A stretch of 64,000 nucleotides of DNA, from assembly GCF_004570385.1 (NCBI RefSeq), contig NZ_SPQL01000009.1:1-64000 (forward strand), read 5' to 3'. The notes under the pieces were generated by a model that saw only the letters and a program-made list of their open reading frames with translations, was not told the DNA's origin and did no database searches. Source of the stretch: Blastococcus sp. CT_GayMR19 (GTDB lineage: Bacteria; Actinomycetota; Actinomycetes; Mycobacteriales; Geodermatophilaceae). Position numbers and translations under genes: made by a program. This document shows, one piece after another, positions 9,306 through 17,439 of this stretch. Positions within the stretch are counted from its first letter, which is position 1. Every line of letters begins with the position of its first letter.

Positions 9306-9674
9306 GTGGACGGGACGCTGCCGCCGGGCTGGCCGGAGCAGGTGCGACCGCCGGGCGCCCCCGACTGGGAGCAGAGCGCGGTCGCCTGGCTCTTCGACCT
9401 CGTGCCGCCGGACTACCGGGCGCACGACGTGCTGCGCCGCTACCCGGTCCTGCTGGCCCGTTTCGCCGGGGACCACGTGGCAGCCGGGCTCGAGGCGGCG
9501 CGGAAGGGCTGGCGCACGGTGCGCGTCGAGCTCGCCGACCAGCTGCCCGCCGACGCGATCGAGGCGGCGATGGTCGCCTACGAACGGGAGGGGGCCCGGC
9601 TGGGGGCCGCCGCCCGGGGGGTGGACGTCGTGGCCGGTGCGCTGCGGGGGGAGCGCTGGGTTCCGCGGCTGTGA
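9306..9674 (+). CDS. conserved hypothetical protein
   Basis: A 122-aa protein with no recognisable catalytic motif. It reads as a soluble helical protein: AVAWLFDLVPPDYRAHDVLRR, then LLARFAGDHVAAGLEAARKGWRTVRVEL and a C-terminal Ala-rich helix ending VAGALRGERWVPRL. Proteins with this pattern occur next to dxs in related actinobacteria, as far as I recall. Start is GTG 9306, with CAGACT at 9293-9298 7 nt upstream. It runs in the same direction as dxs, 138 bp away. Confidence 0.7.
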   Translation: MDGTLPPGWPEQVRPPGAPDWEQSAVAWLFDLVPPDYRAHDVLRRYPVLLARFAGDHVAAGLEAARKGWRTVRVELADQLPADAIEAAMVAYEREGARLGAAARGVDVVAGALRGERWVPRL

Positions 9675-9761
9675 GCACCGCGCCCCGCGGGCCCAGGCCG
9701 CTGTGAGCTGCATCCGCGGACCGCTCACGACCGGAAGAGCTGGGAAACCGCAGCTACAGTG

Positions 9762-9793
9762 GATCGGCGGCTGCTCCACAGCTGCCGCCGATC
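9762..9793 (+). promoter_or_regulatory. 5'-leader stem-loop in front of dxs
   Basis: Perfect 10-bp inverted repeat GATCGGCGGC (9762-9771) and GCCGCCGATC (9784-9793) around a 12-nt loop, directly followed by the ribosome-binding site GAAAGGA of dxs. TACAGT at 9755-9760 could be the -10 element, which would put the hairpin at the very 5' end of the mRNA. It may stabilise the transcript or tune translation; the role is inference. Confidence 0.5.
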
Positions 9794-9812
9794 GAAAGGA
9801 CACCGTCGAGCC

Positions 9813-11741
9813 GTGCCGTCACTGCGATCGCTCCGGGGTCCTGCGGACCTCCGCGCGCTGCCCGCCGACCAGCTTCCCGCCCTGGCGGCCGAGATCCGCG
9901 ACGCGCTGGTCACCAGCGTCGCGAAGACCGGCGGGCATCTCGGTCCCAACCTCGGCTGCGTCGAGCTGACCATCGCGCTGCACCGGGTGTTCGACTCGCC
10001 GCGCGAGCCGATCGTCTTCGACACCGGCCACCAGGCCTACGTGCACAAGATGCTGACCGGGCGGGTCGAGGGCTTCGAGCGGCTGCGTCAGCGCGGCGGG
10101 CTCTCCGGCTACCCGAGCCGTGGCGAGAGCGAGCACGACTGGGTCGAGAACAGCCACGCGTCGACGTCCCTGTCCTACGCCGACGGGCTGGCCAAGGCCT
10201 TCGCCGTCCGCGGTGACAAGCGGCCCGTCGTGGCCGTGATCGGCGACGGCGCGCTCACCGGGGGCATGGCGTGGGAGGCATTGAACAACATCGCCGCCGC
10301 CGACGACCGCCCCGTCGTCATCGTGGTGAACGACAACGGCCGCTCCTACTCGCCGACCATCGGGGGAGTGGCCGACGCCCTGGCCACCCTGCGGCTGCGG
10401 CCCGGGTACGAGGACGCGCTCAACGCCGTCCGCCAGGCCCTGCACCGCGCGCCGGTCGTGGGGACGGCGCTGTACGACGCGCTGCACGCGATCAAGAAGG
10501 GCCTCAAGGACGTCCTCTCGCCGCAGGGCATGTTCGAGGACCTGGGGCTCAAGTACATGGGCCCCGTCGACGGGCACGACATCGAGCACATGGAGTCGGC
10601 GCTGCGCCGGGCCCGGGCGTTCGGCGGGCCGGTGATCGTGCACGCCGTCACCACCAAGGGCTTCGGCTACCCGCCGGCCGAGACCGACCAGATCGACGCC
10701 TGGCACGCCACCGGCGTCTTCGACCCGGACAGCGGCGTGGGCAGCGTGGCGGCCCGCGACTGGACGGCCGCGTTCTCCGACGAGCTGGTGCGGATCGGTG
10801 CCGAACGCTCCGACGTCGTCGCCATCACCGCCGCGATGCTGCATCCCACGGGCCTGGCCGCCTTTGCCGAGCGGTTCCCGGAGCGGACCTTCGACGTCGG
10901 CATCGCCGAGCAGCACGCGCTCACCTCGGCCGCCGGCCTGGCGATGGGCGGGTTGCACCCGGTCGTCGCGGTGTACTCCACGTTCCTCAACCGGGCCTTC
11001 GACCAGCTGCTCATGGACGTCGCGCTGCACCGCCAGCCGGTCACCGTCGTCCTGGACCGGGCCGGGGTCACCGGAACGGACGGCGCGTCGCACAACGGCA
11101 TGTGGGACATGTCGATCCTCCCGATCGTCCCCGGCCTGCGGCTCGCCGCGCCGCGGGACGAGTCGACCCTGCGGGAGGCGCTGCGCGAGGCGGTCGCGGT
11201 CACTGACGGCCCGACGGTCGTGCGTTTCCCGAAGGGCGTGCCGCCGGTCGACATCCCGTCGCTGGAGCGGCGCGGGCCGGTCGACGTCCTGCGCCGGGGA
11301 TCCCGGCCGGACGTGCTGCTCGTCGCCGTCGGCTCGATGGTGCCGATGTGCCTGGCGGTCGCCGAGCGGGCCGCGGACCACGGCATCGAGGTGACCGTGG
11401 TGGACCCGCGCTGGGTCCTCCCCGTCGCCGACGAGCTGGTGGTGCTCGCCGCCGGCTTCAAGCTGGTGGTGACCGTCGAGGACGGTGGCCGGGCCGGCGG
11501 CGTCGGCACGACGCTGACCCAGGCCCTGCAGGACCGCGACTGCGACGTCCCGGTGCGGGCCGTCGGCCTGCCGCAGCAGTTCTTCGACCACGGCAGTCGC
11601 GGCCAGGTGCTGGCCGACGCCGGGCTCACCGAGCAGGACATCGCCCGGCGGATCGCCGAGTGGACCGCGGTGCTGGCCGAGCGCGCCGACGGCGTCGTGA
11701 GCGACCCCGAGAAGAACACGGCGGTCGAGGGCCGGTCGTGA
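9813..11741 (+). CDS. dxs: 1-deoxy-D-xylulose-5-phosphate synthase
   Basis: Condenses pyruvate and glyceraldehyde 3-phosphate to DXP, the first step of the non-mevalonate isoprenoid route; also a precursor for thiamine and pyridoxal in many bacteria. 642 aa, the usual length. N-terminal TPP domain with [10 protein letters not shown] and the GDG...N motif ([16 protein letters not shown]), central pyrimidine-binding domain with the catalytic Glu in [10 protein letters not shown], and a transketolase C-terminal domain ([12 protein letters not shown]). The GTG at 9813 is preceded by GAAAGGA at 9793-9799. Acts as a dimer in the cytoplasm. Confidence 0.96.
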   Translation: MPSLRSLRGPADLRALPADQLPALAAEIRDALVTSVAKTGGHLGPNLGCVELTIALHRVFDSPREPIVFDTGHQAYVHKMLTGRVEGFERLRQRGGLSGYPSRGESEHDWVENSHASTSLSYADGLAKAFAVRGDKRPVVAVIGDGALTGGMAWEALNNIAAADDRPVVIVVNDNGRSYSPTIGGVADALATLRLRPGYEDALNAVRQALHRAPVVGTALYDALHAIKKGLKDVLSPQGMFEDLGLKYMGPVDGHDIEHMESALRRARAFGGPVIVHAVTTKGFGYPPAETDQIDAWHATGVFDPDSGVGSVAARDWTAAFSDELVRIGAERSDVVAITAAMLHPTGLAAFAERFPERTFDVGIAEQHALTSAAGLAMGGLHPVVAVYSTFLNRAFDQLLMDVALHRQPVTVVLDRAGVTGTDGASHNGMWDMSILPIVPGLRLAAPRDESTLREALREAVAVTDGPTVVRFPKGVPPVDIPSLERRGPVDVLRRGSRPDVLLVAVGSMVPMCLAVAERAADHGIEVTVVDPRWVLPVADELVVLAAGFKLVVTVEDGGRAGGVGTTLTQALQDRDCDVPVRAVGLPQQFFDHGSRGQVLADAGLTEQDIARRIAEWTAVLAERADGVVSDPEKNTAVEGRS

Positions 11742-11805
11742 CCGGGCTCGCGAGGTCCGCAGCGGCGCAGTGCACGGTGACGACGAGCGCCCGCGAGGAG
11801 GCACC

Positions 11806-12087
11806 GTGATCGCGGAGATCCAGGTCGCGCCGTCACCCCCTGGGACGGCCGAGAATCCGCACGCCCACGTCGAGGCGGCGATCGCGGTCATCCAGGCGTC
11901 CGGCCTGCGCTACGAGGTGGGTGCCCTCGGCACGACGATCGAGGGCGAGGACGACGCCGTCTGGGCGACGCTGCGTGCGGCGCACGAGGCGATGCTGGCG
12001 GCCGGAGCCACCGCCGGCCTCTCGCATCTCAAGGTCGCCTCGGTGGACCGCACGATGGACAGCCTCACCCACAAGTTCCGGGGATAA
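11806..12087 (+). CDS. thiamine-binding protein, MTH1187/YkoF family
   Basis: A 93-aa ferredoxin-like fold protein of the Thiamine_BP family: IAEIQVAPSPPGT at the start, then HVEAAIAVIQASGLRYEVGALGTTIEG and VDRTMDSLTHKF at the end. Homologues bind thiamine or related pyrimidines; they are not enzymes. The GTG at 11806 is chosen because GAGGAG at 11794-11800 is well placed, while the upstream start at 11770 would add unrelated residues. The stop is immediately followed by a tandem array of hairpin repeats. Confidence 0.85.
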   Translation: MIAEIQVAPSPPGTAENPHAHVEAAIAVIQASGLRYEVGALGTTIEGEDDAVWATLRAAHEAMLAAGATAGLSHLKVASVDRTMDSLTHKFRG

Positions 12088-12210
12088 CACTGCGATCCTC
12101 CGGATCGCACCGCGATGACATCTCGATCCTCCGGATCGCACCGCGATGACACTGCGATCCTCCGGATCGCACCGCGATGACACTGCGATCCTCCGGATCG
12201 CACCGCGGCC
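12087..12210. repeat. four tandem 31-bp units, each a stem-loop
   Basis: Four head-to-tail copies with an exact 31-bp period start at 12087, 12118, 12149 and 12180. Each contains GCGATCC-TCC-GGATCGC, a 7- to 8-bp perfect stem with a 3-nt loop (stems at 12092-12108, about 12124-12139, 12154-12170, 12185-12201); copy 2 has lost only the outermost pair. The array begins on the last base of the thiamine-binding gene's stop codon, so it may act as a terminator or RNA 3'-end stabiliser. A single diverged copy occurs at 20007-20037. Confidence 0.9.
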
Positions 12211-12366
12211 AGGAGCCGTTCCCCGGTGTCGTTGAGCCGCTGCGTCGTGCCTGCGCGGAGACCCTCCGGGCCCCCACTCGGCCCGACAGGACAATCGTTC
12301 CCCCTCTCGTAGAGCCGCTGCGGCGTCCCTGCGCGGGACCCACCGGGCCCACTCGGGCCGACAGTC
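12209..12366. repeat. GC-rich dispersed repeat body, two imperfect direct copies
   Basis: Directly after the hairpin array are two related blocks, 12231-12290 (GTTGAGCCGCTGCGTCGTGC...) and 12309-12366 (GTAGAGCCGCTGCGGCGTCC...), both ending in an ACTCGG...CCGACAG motif. A third copy follows the hairpin at 20061-20116. Reverse-strand reading frames across this block encode only the repeat and are not genes. Confidence 0.8.
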
Positions 12367-12393
12367 GTGGTCGCGTTTCCGTGTCGTGATCCG

Positions 12394-12423
12394 TTGACAT
12401 GTGACCTTTTGGTCACCTATCTT
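12394..12423 (+). promoter_or_regulatory. arsR promoter with operator in the spacer
   Basis: TTGACA at 12394-12399 and TATCTT at 12418-12423 are separated by 18 bp. Within the spacer is the perfect inverted repeat GTGACC-TTTT-GGTCAC (12401-12416), a plausible self-operator for the ArsR-type repressor. The stretch is strikingly AT-rich for this genome. The -10 ends 6 nt before the ATG at 12430, so the mRNA is probably leaderless. Confidence 0.75.
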
Positions 12424-12429
12424 TTCGCC

Positions 12430-12747
12430 ATGGACGACGACCGCGTGTTCAAGGCGCTCGCCGATCCGACCCGCCGTCTCCTGCTCGACCGGCTGTTCGT
12501 CCGCGACGGGCAGACGCTCACCGAGCTGGAGTCGGCAGTGGAGATGACGCGCTACGGCGTGATGAAGCACCTCCGGGTGCTGGAGGAGGCCGGCCTGGTC
12601 GTCTCCCGGAAGTCGGGTCGGGAGAAGTTGCACTTCCTCAACCCGGTGCCCATCCGCCTGATCCACGACCGGTGGATCGACAAGTACACCGAGCACCGTG
12701 TCGCGGCGCTCGTCGACCTGAAGCACGAGCTGGAGGAACAGTCATGA
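12430..12747 (+). CDS. ArsR-family winged-helix transcriptional regulator
   Basis: A 105-aa ArsR/SmtB-fold repressor: FKALADPTRRLLLDRLF, helix-turn-helix TLTELESAVEMTRYGVMKHLRVLEEAGLV and the wing SRKSGREKLHFLNP. No metal-binding Cys cluster is present, so it belongs to the non-metal ArsR group typically paired with SRPBCC proteins. It probably represses itself through the inverted repeat at 12401-12416. Its stop overlaps the ATG of the SRPBCC gene (ATGA), so the two form an operon. Confidence 0.9.
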   Translation: MDDDRVFKALADPTRRLLLDRLFVRDGQTLTELESAVEMTRYGVMKHLRVLEEAGLVVSRKSGREKLHFLNPVPIRLIHDRWIDKYTEHRVAALVDLKHELEEQS

Positions 12748-13286
12748 CCACCACCGAGACCACCGACACGGCCCAGGACGAGCGGACCCTGCAGGTCTAC
12801 CGGGTCTACATCAAGGTCGCGCCCGAGAAGGTGTGGCAGGCGATCACCGACCCGGAGTGGAACGGGCGCTACGGCTACGGGGCGCCGCAGTTCTTCGAGC
12901 TGCGCCCGGGCGGGAGCTACCGCTCGACGGCGTCGGAGGAGATGCGCAAGGTCTCCGACGAGATGGGCTACGGCATCCCGGACGTCGTCGTCGACGGTGA
13001 GGTCCTCGAGGCCGACCCGCCGCGCAGGCTGGTGCAGACGTTCCGGATGCTCATGAGCCCGGACGCCGCCGCCGACGGCTTCACCCGGCTCACCTACGAG
13101 ATCGCCGAGGTGGCCCCGGGCGTCAGCCGGCTGACCGTCACGCACGACGTCACGGGTGCGCCGAACCTGGCCGCGGTCGTGGCCGGTGCGTACGAGGACC
13201 AGGGCGGCGGCGGGGGCGGCGGCTGGGCCTGGATCCTCAGCGACCTGAAGTCGTTGCTCGAGACAGGGTCGGTCCTCGCCGGCTGA
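12744..13286 (+). CDS. SRPBCC (AHSA1-type) domain protein
   Basis: A 180-aa START-like ligand-binding domain: VYRVYIKVAPEKVWQAITDPEW at the N-terminal strand and helix, FELRPGGSYRST in the sheet, RLTVTHDVTGAP, and a C-terminal helix LKSLLETGSVLAG. A run of seven Gly residues precedes the last helix. AHSA1-type proteins next to ArsR regulators are very common; ligand and role are unknown. Translation is coupled to the regulator by a 4-bp overlap. Confidence 0.88.
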   Translation: MTTTETTDTAQDERTLQVYRVYIKVAPEKVWQAITDPEWNGRYGYGAPQFFELRPGGSYRSTASEEMRKVSDEMGYGIPDVVVDGEVLEADPPRRLVQTFRMLMSPDAAADGFTRLTYEIAEVAPGVSRLTVTHDVTGAPNLAAVVAGAYEDQGGGGGGGWAWILSDLKSLLETGSVLAG

Positions 13287-13297
13287 GCGCTGGTGAT

Positions 13298-13337
13298 GAC
13301 GGCCCGGGCCCCTCCACGCCGAGGGACCCGGGCCGTC
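13298..13337 (+). terminator. terminator of the arsR-SRPBCC operon
   Basis: Perfect 11-bp inverted repeat GACGGCCCGGG (13298-13308) and CCCGGGCCGTC (13327-13337), with a smaller stem in the loop and no T-run, as is usual in actinobacteria. It lies 11 bp after the SRPBCC stop. Confidence 0.8.
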
Positions 13338-13473
13338 GCGACTGCGGGTCAGGCCCTTCTCGAGCCCCGAGCGGGCCGAGCAGACCGGCCGGACGGACGG
13401 CGCCGGCTCCGTGGCCACGCAGAAGGCCCCGGCCTGACTTGATTCCGGCTCCTGTCCGTCCGATGAACCATGC

Positions 13474-14172
13474 ATGGGGGACGGCCGGGGCGATGGTGGC
13501 TGGATCTGGGCACGCAGGACCCGCCGGGTCCAGGTGGCGGTGGCGCTGGCGGCGGTCGCGCTGACCCTGGTCCTGGCGCAGCAGCCCGTACGGGGCGCCT
13601 TCAACGGCAGTACCAACTCCACCGGCAACCAGGTCAGCACCGCGACGACCTTCTGCGCGTCCCCGGGCAACTCGACGGTCACCGCCACTGCGGACTCCTT
13701 CGTCGACCTGGGCAGCCCCACGAGCTTTTCCGGGGGCAGCGCGACCTTCCTGGTCGTGACGCCGCAGGCCGCTGCGACCCGGCGCATCCTCGTGCGGTTC
13801 GACCCGCTGCCGACCGTCCCGGCCCGGTGCACGGTCACCACCGCGACGCTGCAGATCTTCGCCGAGACCCTGGTCGCCGGACGCACGCTCGGGGCCTATC
13901 GGGCCGATCCGAACGTGGCCGCCTGGACCGAGGCCGCACTCAACTGGAACAACCAGCCGGCGGCCCTGGTGCCCGCGGCGACGGCGGTCATGCCGGCCAC
14001 CGACCAGTACGTCTCGTGGACCGTCACGTCGCAGGTGAAGGATCTCTACACCCTGGGCAACAACGGCTTCGTCGTCCGCGACCAGGACGAGACCGGGACC
14101 GGGGCCTGGCAGCAGTTCAACTCCCGTGCCGTGGCGACCAACAAACCGCAGCTCTACGTCGCCTGGAGCTGA
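13474..14172 (+). CDS. secreted DNRLRE-domain protein
   Basis: A 232-aa protein with a basic N-terminus and one hydrophobic segment (about residues 19-36, VQVAVALAAVALTLVLAQ), a signal peptide or anchor. Then comes AFNGSTNSTGNQVSTA, as in TasA/SipW-type secreted proteins, and a DNRLRE-like beta domain (VTATADSFVDLGSPTSFSGG, RRILVRFD, VTTATLQIFAET, WTEAALNWNNQPA) ending YVAWS. Such domains are found in cell-surface or secreted proteins. No clear ribosome-binding site precedes the ATG at 13474. Function beyond being extracellular is unknown. Confidence 0.75.
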   Translation: MGDGRGDGGWIWARRTRRVQVAVALAAVALTLVLAQQPVRGAFNGSTNSTGNQVSTATTFCASPGNSTVTATADSFVDLGSPTSFSGGSATFLVVTPQAAATRRILVRFDPLPTVPARCTVTTATLQIFAETLVAGRTLGAYRADPNVAAWTEAALNWNNQPAALVPAATAVMPATDQYVSWTVTSQVKDLYTLGNNGFVVRDQDETGTGAWQQFNSRAVATNKPQLYVAWS

Positions 14173-14183
14173 TCCCGGGGCCG

Positions 14184-15440
14184 TCAGGTTCCGGCGACGG
14201 CCTCGGTGAGCAGGTCCAGGGTCAGCTCGATCTGCCACTCGCGGGCGCCGCCGGCGCGGAGCGCCGCGCCGATCGTAGCGGCGTCCGCTGGTGCGGGCGG
14301 GCTCCACATGATCCGGCGGACCAGGTCGGGGGAGACGATGTTCTCCACCGGGACCGAGTGTTTCTCCGAGACCTCCGCCAGGGCGGCGCGGGCGGCCTGC
14401 AACCGTGCTGCCGCAGCGGGATCGCGGTCGGCCCACCGGTTGACCGGCGGGGGGCCGTCGCCCGGCTTGCTGTGCAGCGGCAGGTCCGCCTCGGGGACGG
14501 CGCGGCCGCGGGTGAGCGCCCCGAACCAGGTGCTCACCAGCTTGCGGTTCGCGCGCCCGCGGAAGACCGGCAGCTCCAGCAGCGCCGCCTCGTCGGTGGG
14601 GTCGGCGTGGACCGCGGAGACCATCGCCGAGTCGGGCAGCACCCGGCCGGGGGCGACGTCGCGGCGCCGGGCCATGTCGTCCCGGGCCTGCCACAGCGAG
14701 CGGAGCATGCCGAGCTGACGGCGGCTGCGGAGCCCGTGCACCCCGGACGTCCGGCGCCACGGGTCGACCTTCGCGGGGGGCGGCCCGGCGGCCAGGATCG
14801 CCTCGAACTCCTGGCGGGCCCACTCGGTCTTGCCCTGCCGGTCCAGGATCGCGGCGAGCGCATCCCGGAGGTCGACGAGGACCTCGACGTCCAGGGCGGC
14901 GTAGACCAGCCACTCCTCGGGCAGCGGCCGGGTGCTCCAGTCCGCGGCGGAGTGGCCCTTCTGGAGGGAGTAGCCGAGCAGCGACTCGACCACCGCCCCT
15001 AGGCCCACGCGGGGCAGCCCGGCGAGGCGGGCGGCGAGCTCGGTGTCGAAGATCCGCCGTGGCACCAGGCCGATCTCGGCCAGGCAGGGGAGGTCCTGGT
15101 TGGCGGCGTGCAGCACCCATTCCTCGTCGCCGATCGCGTCCTGGATCACCGATAGGTCGGGCAGCGGCACGGGGTCGATGAGCCCGGTACCCGAGCCGTT
15201 GCGGCGCAGCTGGACCAGGTAGGCGCGCTGCCCGTAGCGGTATCCCGACGCGCGCTCGGCGTCGACGGCGACCGGCCCGGTCCCGGCGCGGAGCGCCGCG
15301 GCGTAGTCCACGAGCTGGGTGGAGGTCTCGACCACCGGCGGCAGTCCGTCGCGCGGGGCGAGGAGCGGCGTCGCGGGCGGGGCGGTGTCCTCCGGCGCGG
15401 GGGTCTCCACGGCGGCCGTGTCCGCGGCGGGGACGTCCAC
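14184..15440 (-). CDS. rnd: ribonuclease D family 3'-5' exonuclease
   Basis: Trims 3' ends of stable RNAs such as tRNA precursors. The DEDD exonuclease domain shows its acidic residues in VAVDAERASGYRYGQ (D and E), HAANQDLPCLAEIG and YAALDVEVLVDLRDAL; an HRDC domain follows (about residues 215-300) with a C-terminal extension. 418 aa from the GTG at 15440. An in-frame CTG at 15476, read as LSTEPTPQPDAAV, has a better-placed ribosome-binding site (AAGGTGG, 7 nt away) and could be the real start. The gene follows DUF3000 on the same strand, as in M. tuberculosis. Confidence 0.9.
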   Translation of the reverse strand: MDVPAADTAAVETPAPEDTAPPATPLLAPRDGLPPVVETSTQLVDYAAALRAGTGPVAVDAERASGYRYGQRAYLVQLRRNGSGTGLIDPVPLPDLSVIQDAIGDEEWVLHAANQDLPCLAEIGLVPRRIFDTELAARLAGLPRVGLGAVVESLLGYSLQKGHSAADWSTRPLPEEWLVYAALDVEVLVDLRDALAAILDRQGKTEWARQEFEAILAAGPPPAKVDPWRRTSGVHGLRSRRQLGMLRSLWQARDDMARRRDVAPGRVLPDSAMVSAVHADPTDEAALLELPVFRGRANRKLVSTWFGALTRGRAVPEADLPLHSKPGDGPPPVNRWADRDPAAAARLQAARAALAEVSEKHSVPVENIVSPDLVRRIMWSPPAPADAATIGAALRAGGAREWQIELTLDLLTEAVAGT

Positions 15441-15607
15441 GGCGGCGTCCGGCTGAGGAGTGGGCTCGGTGCTCAGTTGCCGTCCACCTTCTTGCCGGGT
15501 CGCGTCGCTCGGGCCGCCGGGCTCCGTCCGGTCCGCGGGCGTGCCGCACCAGGACGGGGAAAGGAGCTCCGGCTCAGCGGGCGGAAGCCCGGCTGTCGGT
15601 GACGATG

Positions 15608-16240
15608 TTAGAGAGTCTCGCCGCCGGGGCGGTCGGAGGGACCCAGCAGGCGGACCCCGGGCGGAGGCAGCCCCGCCGCATTGCCGAGCACCTCGAGCCA
15701 GGCGAGCAGGTGCCGGTCGAGCGCGGTGTCCTCCGCCGTCCAGGAGGCACGCATCTCGACGTCGACGCTGTGCTCGGGCCCGGCCAGGTCACCGAAGCGG
15801 GTCGAGGCGGTGCGGGTGACCGTGCCGCCGACCGCGTGGTGGGCCGCGCCGGCGTCGGTGAGCGCGTCGGTCAGCCAGCTCCAGGCGACCTCGGAGAACA
15901 TCTCGTCGTCGACCAGCTGCTCGTCGGTCTCGGCCGAGAGGTAGCCCACGCAGCGGGTCGTGCCGTTCCAGGCCTCGTGCCCGTCGGGGTCGAACAGGAC
16001 GATGAAGCGGGCACTGGCGATCTCGACGTCGTCGTCCCCGTCCGGTTCGGTCACCAGCGCGCCGATCGCGTGGGCCCACGGCGCCAGCCGCTGCGGTGCG
16101 GGAATGTGCTCGAGCGTGATCTCCGGCCGGGCCCGGACCCCGTCCAGGGCGGCGAGGGCGGCACGGAACGCGGCGGGGGGCTCGTCCCCGCCCGCGTTCC
16201 TGCCTCGGTCGCCGGCGCCGGCCAGGCTGGTGGGCTCCAC
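15608..16240 (-). CDS. DUF3000 domain-containing protein
   Basis: A conserved actinobacterial protein (210 aa) of unknown function, always near hemE and rnd. The DUF3000 core runs from [21 protein letters not shown] through [13 protein letters not shown] and [24 protein letters not shown] to [20 protein letters not shown]. The GTG at 16240 is chosen because TACCCT at 16247-16252 (minus strand) lies 6 nt before it, as for other genes here; an upstream GTG at 16261 would add seven residues. It is divergent from hemE. Confidence 0.85.
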   Translation of the reverse strand: MEPTSLAGAGDRGRNAGGDEPPAAFRAALAALDGVRARPEITLEHIPAPQRLAPWAHAIGALVTEPDGDDDVEIASARFIVLFDPDGHEAWNGTTRCVGYLSAETDEQLVDDEMFSEVAWSWLTDALTDAGAAHHAVGGTVTRTASTRFGDLAGPEHSVDVEMRASWTAEDTALDRHLLAWLEVLGNAAGLPPPGVRLLGPSDRPGGETL

Positions 16241-16359
16241 GTCCGCAGGGTAGGCCGCCACCTAGCACACCGCGCCCGACGCGCCGCAGCACGCGCCCGC
16301 GTGTCCGCACGGCCCGGGACCGGCGGCGCCGCCCGGAACGTCTGGGAGGATGGCCAGTC

Positions 16360-17439
16360 GTGACTGCCGTTCCCGACCCGGTCTCCCCGGCCTCCCCGCC
16401 CGTTGCGGGCTCTCCCGCCGATTCGGACCTGGTCCGCGCCGCCCGCGGCCTGCCGGTGAGCCGGACGCCCGTGTGGTTCATGCGGCAGGCCGGGCGCTCG
16501 CTGCCGGAGTACCGGGCGCTGCGGGCCGGGACGGCGATGCTCGCTGCCTGCCAGGACCCCGACCTGGTCACCGAGATCACCCTGCAGCCCGTCCGCCGGC
16601 ACGGGGTGGATGCCGCCATCCTCTTCTCCGACATCGTGCTGCCGCTCGTGGTCGCCGGGATGGACGTCGAGATCAAGCCCGGTGTCGGCCCCGTCGTCGC
16701 GTCGCCCGTGCGCTCGGTGGCCGACGTCGACGCGCTGCCGCCGCTGGAGCCCGAGCGGCTCGCCTTCCTCGAGACCGCCGTCCGCCGGCTGGTCGCCGAG
16801 CTCGGCGCCACGCCGCTGATCGGCTTCGCGGGCGCCCCCTTCACCCTCGCCACCTATCTGATCGAGGGCGGGCCGTCGAAGGAGCACGCGCGCACGAAGG
16901 CGTTCATGTACGCCCAGCCGGAGGCGTGGGGGCGGCTGCTGGACAAGCTGGCCGTCTCGGCCGCCTCGTTCCTGCGTGCTCAGATCGACGCGGGCGCCTC
17001 CGCCGTCCAGCTGTTCGACTCCTGGGCCGGCGTGCTCTCGGCGGCCGACTACGCCGAGCGGGTGCTGCCGCACTCGCGGGCCGTCTTCGACGGGCTCGGG
17101 GACCGGGACGTGCCGCGCATCCACTTCGGCGTGGGAACCGGGGAGCTGCTGCCGCTGATCGGGGACGCCGGCGCCGACGTCGTCGGGGTCGACTGGCGGA
17201 TCCCGCTGGACGAGGCCGCCCGCCGGGTCGGGCCGAGCCGGTCGCTGCAGGGCAACCTCGACCCGGCCGTGCTGCTCGCCGACCGGGCGACGGTAGACCG
17301 CGAGGTGCGGCGGGTGGTCGAGCAGGGCCGGGCCGCCCACGGGCACATCTTCAACCTCGGCCACGGCGTGCTGCCCGACACCGACCCGGGGGCGCTCACC
17401 CACGTCGCCGACCTGGTGCACGAGCTCACCAGCACATGA
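16360..17439 (+). CDS. hemE: uroporphyrinogen decarboxylase
   Basis: Decarboxylates the four acetates of uroporphyrinogen III to give coproporphyrinogen III. 359 aa, full length. Family signatures are [15 protein letters not shown] near the N-terminus, [27 protein letters not shown], the catalytic Asp region FDSWAG and [12 protein letters not shown] at the C-terminus. The GTG at 16360 has GGGAGGA 9 nt upstream; the nearby ATG at 16350 is in another frame. Its stop overlaps the hemY start (ATGA), so the two genes are one operon. Confidence 0.96.
   Translation: MTAVPDPVSPASPPVAGSPADSDLVRAARGLPVSRTPVWFMRQAGRSLPEYRALRAGTAMLAACQDPDLVTEITLQPVRRHGVDAAILFSDIVLPLVVAGMDVEIKPGVGPVVASPVRSVADVDALPPLEPERLAFLETAVRRLVAELGATPLIGFAGAPFTLATYLIEGGPSKEHARTKAFMYAQPEAWGRLLDKLAVSAASFLRAQIDAGASAVQLFDSWAGVLSAADYAERVLPHSRAVFDGLGDRDVPRIHFGVGTGELLPLIGDAGADVVGVDWRIPLDEAARRVGPSRSLQGNLDPAVLLADRATVDREVRRVVEQGRAAHGHIFNLGHGVLPDTDPGALTHVADLVHELTST

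Noticed and set aside
11833-12726. Reverse-strand open frames over the repeat block, some over 160 codons, with repeated CDPEDRSVIAVRSGG-like text
   Set aside because: The amino-acid repeats only mirror the 31-bp DNA units; the frames lack ribosome-binding sites and run antisense into real genes.
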